64,000 nucleotides of DNA, taken from contig NC_064046.1 of NCBI RefSeq assembly GCF_932526225.1, positions 4,278,001 through 4,342,000 on the forward strand, in the 5' to 3' direction. Position numbers and translations under genes: made by a program. Source of the stretch: Nematostella vectensis. Its lineage: Eukaryota; Cnidaria; Anthozoa; Actiniaria; Edwardsiidae. Under the pieces are notes generated by a model that was given only the letters and a program-made list of their open reading frames with translations, was not told the DNA's origin and did no database searches. Positions within the stretch are counted from its first letter, which is position 1. The number at the start of each line of letters is the position of its first letter. Shown here one piece after another: positions 49,601 through 60,462 of the stretch.

Positions 49601-52600
49601 ATGGCTTATCTAACAAAAGCCACATCACTTTATGGCACAAGAGCTCTTAACTTGTCTCCATGTAATTTAGTGCGTTTCACACCGATTTTCTGCGCGAAAA
49701 TGGACTCGGTTCGCTACAAATCTACAGCGGCCATTCCTAAAGAAGAGGCCAAAGTAAAAAATTACAAAGAGATTCCTGGACCAGGCTGGAAAGGAAACTT
49801 AAGCTATTTTGGCAAAAATGGCATGGAACATATGCATCTACGCCAGCAGGAATGGAGGCAAAACCACGGACCGATTTACCGCGAACAGTTTGGACCTTAC
49901 AAGACTGCCTTCGTCGCCGATCCGAAACTTGTTCGAGAAGTTTTCCGAAATGAGGGCAAGTATCCTCAGAGAGAGCCTCAGATAGAATTGTGGATGGATT
50001 ACAAAGAGAAGAGGAAACAGGCCCATGGAGTCTTTTCGTCGTAAGTGATATTTTACTTGTTGGTAATTATTATGCGTGCCATTAAGCCCATTTAAGCACC
50101 AACAAAATGAAAACAACGATTGATTGTGTGACAGAGTGTGACTGTTTCATATGCAGAGTGTCCAACTATCCCGATTTTGCTCGAATTTCCCGAATCCCGA
50201 CGCAACCTCGATCGGGATAGGAAAATCCCGATTTTTGACGATTTTATGTCTGTCTATTCAGTATGCAGTCCATATATTTTCCACCTTAATTTTTAAAGAA
50301 AGTAGTCAACAAAGAGTTATAAAAAATGAACGCTTTTTGCTCCTCTTTTACGTTTTATGCCAACGCATAAATACCATGAACAGTAACGTAGGCACAGATA
50401 GTAGCGGCAAATACCATGAGTTGTATCACGATTTCACAGATTCTTTTTTTGGGGGCTGTCGCTGAAGTCTGTAGGTTGGACACTCTGCATATGCGAGGTT
50501 TAAGTGACGTTTTTGTTGTACAGTTTAATTTCACTATCTCCACCGTCCACAGAAAATTGAATTGGCGTGTGTTAACTGGAGTACAAATAATTTGGTGACC
50601 AAAAGGGCATTTATAATATTACTATGTTTGTTCAAAAAGTGAATTTTATACGATATACCAGGTAGGATCGTTTTAACTATTGGTTAAAAGAAAACATACA
50701 TTTTCAGGCCCGTAGCAAGGATTTTGAAGGGGGGCGGGGGTTTGTTTACCCATTTAGCGGACCATTTTCTCTAAAGCAGCTCGTCCCAGCTTGCAGTGGT
50801 ACTCAATTTTCCTTTATCAGGGCAGACCTTTAAGTCGTGTGGCGTGGTTCTTTCGAACCCCTGGAACCCCCCCCCCCCCCCCCCCCCCCGGCTACGGGCC
50901 TGATTTTAAACATTGACGTTCAAGTCAAATAAAAAAAACACACATCCAATCAAAAAAGTGGGGGGGGGGGGAAGTGCCCCCCAGGCCTTCCCTGTCTGCC
51001 GACCATTTTCTCATCTGGCTGAATTCTGATCTGTCCTTATCATACAACCCCTCTGACACTGCACAATTTATAAGGATATCTGTTGTGATGTTTCTTTAGA
51101 CTTGGTGAGGAATGGTTTAAAGCACGCTCAGTTCTGAACAAGAAAATGCTTAAGCCAAAGGTGGTTGATGGCTACGCACCAGAGCTGTCAAATGTTGTGG
51201 ATGATTTTATTGGCCGTGTGAATGAGCTACGCAGCACAACCAGTGACAAGACTGTCCCAAACCTACAGAATGAGCTGTTTAAGTGGTCAACGGAATGTGA
51301 GTAAAAAGGTACCTTAACCATGCGAAAACTTACAACCCCAGTGACGTTTGATTTGCCTACTCTAGCTGTTCACGGCATTCCAACTATGTTCTCAATACAA
51401 GAAAAATGGGCAAGCCACCTAGCTAAAAGCACACAGTAGTTGGAAAGCCGAGAATGGCGCACATGCAAATCAAACATACACAGCATTCTAATTTTTCACA
51501 TGCTGAAATTCCCTAATAACTAACTTATTGGCATGGGCATCAGAGCGTAGTATGTAGCAACCCTCGAAATATTGTCAGGGGCAATATATAGAAACATTAA
51601 GATAACATTGTTTGGGTGTACAGCCATGCTTCTACTGGTAATTTTTTTAAATATTTTTGAAAATATAGGGGAGGGGCCATGGGTGGAAGGAGACTGATGA
51701 TCATGCTATATATATATATATATATATAACATATGTATAAAAAAATAAATGCTCAACAAAGTAAAGTCTCCACATCACCCTAGGTCTCCTAGGATGCTCT
51801 CCTACACACTGATGTTTCTTGGAGCCACAATTTGTTGGATACATTATTTAGATATTCAATTTCAAAATTTCATGATGGTTTAAACAGAGTTTGGCCTTTT
51901 TTAGCTTCGAAAATGCCAAAAAAATATCCAGAGAGAGTGTCCCCCTCCTACACCTTGATTATTTTTTAGCCTCACTTTATAATTTTGTCCCCCAATATTC
52001 AATATAACAGTCTCAGACTTGTTCTATTTTTTAACTGTTCAATTATTAAATTTTTCAGCAATTGGCACTGTACTCTATGAAAAACGATTTGGTGCATTTT
52101 CCCAGTCAGGGGCTGTAGAGAGCCAAAGCATCATCACTGCTGTTCAGAATCTGTTGGCTGGCTTTATCAAAATTTTCTTTATGCCTGTATGGGTCACCAA
52201 GTTCTATGAAACCAAAGCAGTAAAAAGGTTCTACCAGAGCATGGATACCCTGTATGACTTCACTGATAAATGTGTAGAGGAAAAGCTCAAAGATATAAAT
52301 GAAAGAAGTGTTGATGCTGATGAGAATAGTGAAGCAGAGTTCTTGACGTTCCTTGTTGCCAGCAAGAGTCTTTCATTGTCAGAAATCACCAGCAATTTAG
52401 TGGAGATATTGATGGCAGCAGTTGACACGGTACATAACCAAAGAATATTGGATGATTTACTTACTACTATAGCAGGCATCAAATGTTTGGGGAAAGGGAG
52501 GGGGGCTGAGCAGAGACATTAAGAAAATTCGAGGCCTTTCCCCTACTGGTCATTTAATTTTTGGAAAAAAACTGGGGAGGCATGCCTCATTATTCACACA

Positions 52601-52783
52601 GGCAAACAAAACATATTTAATAATTGCATGGATAGAATGCACTTTAGTTTAACCTCTTGAAGGCACTGCAGGGGGGGGGGGGGACGGTCCTTCTACTTTT
52701 TGCACTGAAAAAAATATTTAAAAAAGACTTGAAACAAGTTTTTCTGTCAATAACCCACTCTGGAGCCTCCTGTTCTATGTCTC

Positions 52784-52814
<31 letters not shown>

Positions 52815-55800
52815 ACTTTTCAATGTGCTCTGCGGTCCCTGTCTTGAACCCCCCTGAATGTAATTTGCCCATTATAAAAATATGAATTTAAAACTTTATG
52901 GTAAAGAAGAAACAAGGCGATTCAAGCAATTCTATAGAATCTTCAAGAAAATTAGATGTTTTTATATTTTTTTAGACATCAAATACAAGCCTTTGGGCTT
53001 GCTACTGCCTGGCCAAGAACCCTGAAGTCCAGGAAAAGTTGCACAAAGAAGTCACATCAGTCCTAGGACCAGGAGAAGTCGCCACCCCGGCAACTTTGAA
53101 CAAGATGCGCTACCTCCGCTCTGTCATCAAGGAGACCTTAAGGTGCTTACTGATTTAAGTTTATTGACCACAAAGTCACAATTTTCACCACAAGCTTGCA
53201 TTTTGGCTGTTATTTTTTCATGAGTGTTACAAAAAATGAAATAGTAATCTTAGATGCTCTAAAACCCACGGTAGAGCGATCTGTATTTGAGGGTTTTTTT
53301 TTCTACTGTTAGCTTTATTATCTATATAACCCTTCTCCTCTGGCATGCATTTGATCTACACAGGATGTTCTGTGATAAAAATAGCTAAAAATGCTAACAT
53401 AGCCGAATTGACTGATATGATATCTCTTTAATGAAAATAGCTAAAAATGCTGACCCAGACTCCTTGACTGATGTGATCTCTGTGATGAAAATAGAAGAAA
53501 ATGCTGACACAGACACCTTGACTGATATGATCTCTCTTTGATAAAAATAGCTAAAAATGCTGACACAGACGCCTTGACTGATATGATCTCTCTTTGATAA
53601 AAATAGCTAAAAATGCTGACACAGACGCCTTGACTGATATGATATCTCTTTGATAAAAATAGCTAAAAATGCTGACACAGACGCCTTGACTGATATGATA
53701 TCTCTTTGATAAAAATAGCTAAAAATGCTGTCACAGACGCCTTGACTGATATGATATCTCTTTGATGAAAATAGCTAAAAATGCTGACACAGACGCCTTG
53801 ACTGATATAATATCTCTGTGATAAAAATAGCTAAAAATGCTGACACAGACGCCTTGACTGATATGATATCTCTGTGATGAAAATAGCTTAAAATGCTGAC
53901 ACAGACGCCTTGACTGATATGATATCTCTTTGATGAAAATAGCTAAAAATGCTGACACACACATCTTGACTGTTATGATATCTCTGTGATGAAAATAGCT
54001 CAAAATGCTGACACACACATCTTGACTGTTATGATATCTCTGTGATGAAAATAGCTAAAAATGCTGACACAGACGCCTTGACTGATATGATCTCTTTGAT
54101 GAAAATAGCTAAAAATGCTGACACAGACGCCTTGACTGATATGATATCTCTTTGATGAAAATAGCTAAAAATGCTGACACACACATCTTGACTGTTATGA
54201 TATCTCTGTGATGAAAATAGCTCAAAATGCTGACACACACATCTTGACTGTTATGATATCTCTGTGATGAAAATAGCTAAAAATGCTGACACAGACGCCT
54301 TGACTGATATGATCTCTTTGATGAAAATAGCTAAAAATGCTGACACAGACGCCTTGACTGATATGATATCTCTTTGATGAAAATAGCTAAAAATGCTGAC
54401 ACACACATCTTGACTGTTATGATATCTCTGTGATGAAAATAGCTCAAAATGCTGACACACACATCTTGACTGTTATGATATCTCTGTGATGAAAATAGCT
54501 TAAAATGCTGACACAGACGCCTTGACTGATATGATCTCTTTGATGAAAATAGCTAAAAATGCTGACACAGACGCCTTGACTGTTATGATATCTCTGTGAT
54601 GAAAATAGCTTAAAATGCTGACACAGACGCCTTGACTGATATGATCTCTTTGATGAAAATAGCTAAAAATGCTGACACACACATCTTGACTGTTATGATA
54701 TCTCTGTGATGAAAATAGCTCAAAATGCTGACACACACATCTTGACTGTTATGATATCTCTGTGATGAAAATAGCTCAAAATGCTGACACACACATCTTG
54801 ACTGTTATGATATCTCTGTGATGAAAATAGCTTAAAATGCTGACACAGACGCCTTGACTGATATGATATCTCTTTGATGAAAATAGCTAAAAATACTGAC
54901 ACAGACGCCTTGACTGATATGATATCTCTGTGATGAAAATAGCTAAAAATGCTGACACAGACGCCTTGACTGATATGATATCTCTGTGATGAAAATAGCT
55001 AAAAATGCTGACACAGACGCCTTGACTGTTATGATATCTCTTTGATGAAAATAGCTAAAAATGCTGACACAGACGCCTTGACTGATATGATATCTCTGTG
55101 ATGAAAATAGCTAAAAATGCTGACACAGACGCCTTGACTGATATGATATCTCTTTGATGAAAATAGCTAAAAATGCTGACACAGACGCCTTGACTGATAT
55201 GATATCTCTCTGATGAAAATAGCTAAAAATGCTGACACAGACGCCTTGACTGATATCTCTACAGGCTCTACCCTGCTGCACCAGAGAATGCGCGCTTCAT
55301 GCAGAAAGACACAGAGATCGGCGGGTATCTTATTCCTCAAGGGGTAAGTCTGTTTCCAGCTTGGTGCAGAACTAAAAAAATAATACATTACTTCAGGGCT
55401 AACGCTATTGCTTGACCAAGACCATCCCCTATTTCAACTATGTTGTCTCGCATGTCTCACGCTTGTCTCACATGACTCTGCAGCCCCTCTCCACCCCCTT
55501 GTCAGGCCCTGATAGCAATGACAGAACGGATCTAAGAAGGACTATATGTTTTTAAAATCAAAGAGTTGTTGGAGAGGCAAATCGTTGGATCCAACTATTT
55601 CTATCAAAGTTTACATTCTCCTCATCTCTTTTCTTTGGGATATGTTGTATCTGTATATTCTACTCTTTGAAAGTCTTCTCTTTGCACTAAATATTCAACA
55701 AAATAACTTTTTGAGACCATATTCCTCAACCCTTCTAAATGAGGCAAACTCTTAACAATTTGATTTGTTTCAGACAATGGTTCGCATCCCCCTGTATGTG

Positions 55801-56780
55801 ATGGGGCGTGACCCTGAAATCTTTGACGACCCTCTGACGTTTAGCCCTGAGCGCTGGATGAGGGGTGACGACACCCATCCGGATTATCACGCATATGCCA
55901 TGTTGCCCTTTGGCCACGGAACACGCATGTGTCTAGGTAAACAAAGCTGCGGTGACTTGAAGATGACACAAAAAGGGACCACGAGGGGCACCCTGAACCC
56001 CCTCCCCTCCCATCCCCCCCCCCCCACACACACACACACACATACACATGCTTTGAATTACAATATTAGTTTGTTTCAGAGCTCAATGTGTACAAAAAAT
56101 CACGGATGAGCATACCCTCTGAACTCCACGGTTCTTTCAAACTCTAAAAATTACCACCCTCTGCCTCAGAATTTAAAATTGTCTCTCCTCCTTTTCGTAC
56201 GCGACAGAGGAAGGCGATAAAAAAAAACCCATGCGTGACTGCTCTTAAAACTAATCAATCCATTACACAGCAACTCGTTGCCGCGCCTGCTAGAATAAAA
56301 TACAAAAAGATTTATGCTTAGGGGGCTCGTATACAGGGGGGGGGGTTCGCTCGGCGCGATTGAAACCCCCTTGTCGCTCAAAAAGTGGGTCGTTTTTTAT
56401 TAAGGAACCTTCAAATGCTTTTTCCATATGATTTTTTTATGCTTTTCCAAGTGATACCTAGGACTGCCCACCCCATCCTTTGTACACGCCTGCTCAGTTA
56501 TGTTTTTAGTTATAAATCAAAGTAATGGCTTGTTTGTATAATGTGTTTTCAGGTCGCAGAGTGGCTGAGCTTGAGATGCAGCTGTTGCTATCTAGGGTGG
56601 GTTCGCCGCCATCAACACGGTACGCCAAAAAAGAATTTTACTCACATGAACTTTTCTTTTATTGTTTTCTAGGTGTCGCAGTTGTATCAACTTGAATCCA
56701 AGAATGACGTTAAGCCCATCAGCAGAGGTCTCCTTTCGCCCGACAGTGACGTGATACTGGCGTTCAATGACCGCACATGA
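49601..56780 (+). CDS. Mitochondrial-clan cytochrome P450, copy 1, eight exons, 522 aa
   Basis: Exons: 49601-50040, 51100-51296, 52059-52429, 52976-53142, 55265-55343, 55774-55936, 56553-56596, 56673-56780; GT-AG throughout, frame closes at 522 residues. P450 landmarks: WFKAR (C-helix, 152-156), AAVDTTSNT (I-helix oxygen groove, around 332-340), ETLR (K-helix, 389-392), PERW (443-446) and the haem loop FGHGTRMCLG with Cys471. CLGRRVAELEMQLLLSRV is the mitochondrial-clan form (CYP10/11/24/27 type), and the Arg/Lys- and Ser-rich N-terminus (MAYLTKATSLYGTRALNL) fits a matrix-targeting peptide, so electrons should come from adrenodoxin. The start at 49601 has a good context (ATCATGG); an upstream in-frame ATG at 49472 would add an unlikely leader. 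The substrate cannot be told from sequence; sterol-like compounds are usual for this clan. A TATATT sequence lies about 55 bp upstream of the start. Confidence 0.93.
50154..50487. mobile_element. Non-autonomous hAT-like element in P450 copy 1 intron 1
   Basis: Ends CAGAGTGTCCAAC and its complement, bounded by CATATG at 50148-50153 and 50488-50493. Because CATATG is itself palindromic it could be either target duplication or part of the termini. CAG...CTG ends favour hAT-like. The interior has GATCGGGATAGGAAAATCCC repeats of CCCGA/TCGGG and no transposase. Confidence 0.7.
50705..50902. mobile_element. Non-autonomous element with CAGGCCCGTAGC ends, intron 1
   Basis: Left end CAGGCCCGTAGCAAGG, right end complement CAGGCCCGTAGCCGG, with poly-G/poly-C just inside each end. 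Possible 5-bp duplication ATTTT. A related element lies at 57664-57877. Confidence 0.65.
51319..51503. mobile_element. Imperfect inverted-repeat element in P450 copy 1 intron 2
   Basis: CATGCGAAAACTTACAACCC...GTTTGATTTGC at left pairs imperfectly with GCAAATCAAACATACACAGC...CACATGC at right. Probably a decayed MITE; no clear target duplication. Confidence 0.45.
52668..52818. repeat. Poly-G tract and poly-C/(AC)n tract in P450 intron 3
   Basis: A G run at about 52671-52683 and a C run passing straight into (AC)n at about 52783-52816, like the tracts at 20050, 20290 and 56010. Confidence 0.75.
53365..55262. repeat. 56-bp minisatellite in P450 copy 1 intron 4, ~34 units
   Basis: Units: CTTGACTGATATGATATCTC, TTTGATGAAAATAGCTAAAA, ATGCTGACACAGACGC. 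The final unit is cut short and its TGATATCTCT becomes the pyrimidine tract of the exon 5 acceptor (ACAG at 55261-55264). The same array begins at 63784 in copy 2. Minus-strand frames over it (MCQHFELFSSQRYHNS...) are artefacts. Confidence 0.95.
56005..56045. repeat. Poly-C/(CA)n tract in P450 copy 1 intron 6
   Basis: A C run joined directly to (CA)n. Copy 2 lacks it at the equivalent place and has a MITE in that intron instead. Confidence 0.8.
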
Positions 56781-57663
56781 AAGCCGCGTCTGAAAACCGC
56801 ACATAGACGTTTTTAGACGCTGGGATCATCTGGGCTTCTAGTTCCTAGAAATAGTTATCACGTACACTGTAATTCCATGTAGTGTATATAGCATATGCTA
56901 ATGTGGCTACAGGGGGGGGGGGGGGGGGGGTGGAGCAGTAACTTCTAGCCCCCACCCCCACCCCCACCCCATTGTTGCGCTCGCTTCCTAGATAGGATGG
57001 GGACCTTGATAGACAGCCCACGATAGTTTTTTTCGAAGGAGTTCTAGAAGACATGATCACGGACACTTCCTAGAAGTAAACAGAAGGAGTGATCAAAGCG
57101 CTCTAGATCATGTGTGATCGAGTTTCTAGAAATAACGATATCGCTTGCCGCAGCGCTGACAAGTAGGGACTTGTGGTTAAATCGTGCCGCGAACTTCAGT
57201 GCTTTTCAAAGAGAATATTTTGGCACTCTGTGGTTTTAGAAAAGACTACTTAAGAGAGCTGCTGTGGTGATTTATTAGGAGATTTTGTCCTTATTGAGGC
57301 AAAGCCAAACACCCCCATGAATCCACCTTGGCTTGCAAACATCCATAAGCACAGCACTCAATTATGCCCCCAATAGACTTTGTGATGTCCTAAGGCACTC
57401 TCCCATATGCTCATAACAGTATTTTTTTATGAAAATACGCAACTTGTGCTCGCATTAGCACAGCGACAAGGGATTACAGATTTGACGGCGAAGCCCCATT
57501 GACTAGGTGCACGGGGTATCTGTTTTCAAATTGTTTTTCTGTAAAATAAACACAATAACCAGCTTATTTCAGCATACGTACGTCTTACTTGAGATAAAGT
57601 TGAAAAGATTGTTTTCATTATATTGGTCTTATTATAAGCATAGTGCTCAGTGTGTCATTGTAC
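56781..57663. other. 3' flank of P450 copy 1
   Basis: Contains a G run of about 20 at 56911-56931 and C-rich CCCCCA repeats. At 57040-57140 there is a single diverged version of the ~60-bp TGATCA repeat that is expanded beside copy 2 (59735-60270). A possible poly(A) signal AATAAA lies at about 57546. No gene seen. Confidence 0.5.
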
Positions 57664-57877
57664 CAGGCCCGTACCCAGGGAGGGTGCAGGGGGTGCGAAC
57701 GCACCCCACCCCCCCAAAAAAAAAAAACGGCCGAAAGTTCTCAATAGACGTGCTATTTGTAGAGAAAACTACAAAGCATAGGCTAGATTACTCTGGTAAT
57801 CCATGTCAGACTTGTATTTGTAGACTTTTTCGGTTTCGCTATCCCCCTCCCTCAAGAAAAATCCTGGCTACGGGCCT
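57664..57877. mobile_element. Non-autonomous element with AGGCCCGTA ends
   Basis: Left CAGGCCCGTACCCAGG, right complement AGGCCCGTAGCCAGGAT. Same end type as 50705-50902 but a different interior. Target duplication uncertain. Confidence 0.6.
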
Positions 57878-58261
57878 ATGTATAAACGTCGAAATAAAAG
57901 AACACACACATCTTCGAGGAAAACTGTGTTTTTTTACAAATCCCCCCACCCCATCCCTACCACCAAATAACATACCAAACCCAAGAGAGCCAACGACGCA
58001 AGGATTCCTGATCCATTCTTTTATTCAAACCCCAACACGAACGTGTAAACCACATGGTTTGAAATTTGTTTTCCGATTCCCGCCAAAAACATCATACACA
58101 GGGTTCCCAGTAAGGATAAAGGAAAAGATGGAATATAATTTTATGGAATATGCCTTTTTACATTGTTTATAACAGGTAAATTAAGTTAAAAATATATTGG
58201 TGACGCAAAAGGAAGACTTGTGTTTAATTAATGTTTACGACGATGCATACTATCCCCAAAA

Positions 58262-59562
58262 GCATTACCTTGTAGTGTGTACATGACGAACACTGCGCAT
58301 ATCACCTAGTTTGTACATGACGAACACTGCACACATCACCTAGTGTGTACATGCCGAACACTGCGCACATCACCTAGTTTGTACATGACGAGCACTGTGC
58401 ACATCACCTAGTGTGTACATGACGAGCACTGCGCATATCACCTAGTGTGTACATGACGAGCACTGCGCACATCACCTAGTGTGTACATGACGAGCACTGC
58501 GCACATCACCTAGTGTGCACATGACGAGCACTGCGCACATCACCTAGTGTGCACATGACGAGCACTGCGCACATCACCTAGTGTGCACATGACGAGCACT
58601 GCGAACATCACCTAGTGTGCACATGACGAGCACTGCGCACATCACCTAGTGTGTACATGACGAGCACTGCGCACATCACCTAGTGTGTACATGACGAGCA
58701 CTGCGCACATCACCTAATGTGTACATGACGAGCACGGCGCATATCACCTAGTGTGTACAAGGCAAGCACTGCGCACATCACCTAGTTTGTACATGACGAG
58801 CACTGCGCACATCACCTAGTTTGTACATGACGAGCACTGCGCACATCACCTAGTGTGTACATGATGAGCACTGCGCACATCACCTAGTTTGTACATGACG
58901 AACACTGCGCATATCACCTAGTGTGTACATGACGAGTACTGCGCATATCACCTAGTGTGTACATGACGAGCACTGCACACATCACCTAGTGTGTACATGA
59001 CGAGCACTGCGCACATCACCTAGTGTGTACATGACGAGCACTGCGCACATCACCTAGTTTGTACATGACGAACACTGCGCATATCACCTAGTGTGTACAT
59101 GACGAGCACTGCGCACATCACCTAGTGTGTTACATGACGAGCACTGCGCACATCACCTAGTGTGTACATGACGAGCACTGCGCACATCACCTAGTTTGTA
59201 CATGACGAGCACTGCGCACATCACCTAGTGTGTACATGACGAGCACTGCGCACGTCACCTAGTGTGTACACGACGAGCACTGCGCACCTCACCTAGTGTG
59301 TACACGACGAGCACTGTGCACACCACCTAGTGTGCACATCACCTAGTGTGTACACCACGAGCACTGCGCACATCACCTAGTGCGTACATGACGAGCACTG
59401 CGCACATCATCTAGTGTGTCCAAGACGAGCACTGCGCGCATCACTTGGTAGTGTGTACATGACGAGCACTGCGCACATAAATTAGTAGTTTGTACATGAC
59501 GAGTACTGTGCACATCACCTAGTGTGTAAATGACGAGCACTGCGCTCATTACCTAGTGTAGT
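58262..59562. repeat. 34-bp satellite array B, between the P450 copies
   Basis: Units TGTACATGACGAGCACTGCG then CACATCACCTAGTG, the reverse complement of the unit in array A (47265-48880). About 38 units, mostly very similar, with a degenerate right edge from about 59310 onward. Confidence 0.93.
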
Positions 59563-59734
59563 AGACTAAAATTTAAAAAAATACCCATTAAATAAGAACT
59601 TGTTTAGGCTAACCTGGAAGAACCTAGGTTCTTGTAAGCGGGTAAGTACTGTAATCGCAACGAAGTCATGAGTGTTGAACAGTCTTCCACAAGCGCGAAG
59701 AACTATTTGACCCAACTATTAGGTATCTCAGGAA

Positions 59735-60270
59735 GCGTTCGTGATCACTTCTTCTAGGAGCTAAATAGAACAAACTATCATGTACTTCTAGGAAGCGTGC
59801 GTGATCACTTTTTCTAGTAGCTAAATCGAACAAACCATCATGTACTTATAAGAAGCGTGCGTGATCACTTAGAAGCTAAATCGAACAAACCATCGTGTAC
59901 TTCTAGGAAGCGTGCGTGATCACTTCTTCTAGAGGCTAAATCGAACAAACCATCGTGTATTTCTAGGAAGCGTGCGTGATCACTACTTCTAGAAGCTAAA
60001 TAGAACAAACTATCATGTACTTCTAGGAAGCGTGCGTGATCACTTTTTCTAGTAGCTAAATCGAACAAACCATCATGTACTTATAAGAAGCGTGCGTGAT
60101 CACTTAGAAGCTAAATCGAACAAACCATCGTGTACTTCTAGGAAGCGTGCGTGATCACTTCTTCTAGAGGCTAAATCGAACAAACCATCGTGTATTTCTA
60201 GGAAGCGTGCGTGATCACTACTTCTAGAAGCTAAATCGAACAAACCATCATGTACATCTAGGAAGCGAGC
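59735..60270. repeat. ~60-bp repeat with 235-bp higher-order period, 3' flank of P450 copy 2
   Basis: Units contain CTAGGAAGCGTGCGTGATCA, CTTCTTCTAGAAGCTAAAT and CGAACAAACCATCGTGTACT. A distinctive variant (CTAAATAGAACAAACTATCA) occurs at 59761 and 59996, showing a 235-bp, four-unit higher-order repeat. Each unit has the palindromes TGATCA and TTCTAGAA. Confidence 0.88.
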
Positions 60271-60462
60271 GCAACAATAAGGGGGGGGGGGGGGAGAGAG
60301 GGAGTTACTGCGCCATCACCTGAGGCCACTTAAGCATTTATATACACTGCATGGAACTACAGTTTGCGCATGATAATTATTTCTAGGAACTAGAAGCCCA
60401 GATGATCCCTACGTCTAAAAACGTCTATTTGCGCTTATCAGGTCAGTATTCAGACGCGACTT

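Noticed and set aside
53731-55388. Minus-strand frames with MCQHFELFSSQRYHNS-type repeats
   Set aside because: They are readings of the 56-bp intron satellite, shifting frame with unit length.
57507-58172. 221-codon plus-strand frame beyond P450 copy 1
   Set aside because: It crosses a MITE-like element (57664-57877), poly-A and C-rich tracts, and has no recognisable domain.
58262-59562. Possible CRISPR array (34-bp regular repeats)
   Set aside because: Units are contiguous with no unique spacers, and the genome is clearly eukaryotic; it is a satellite.
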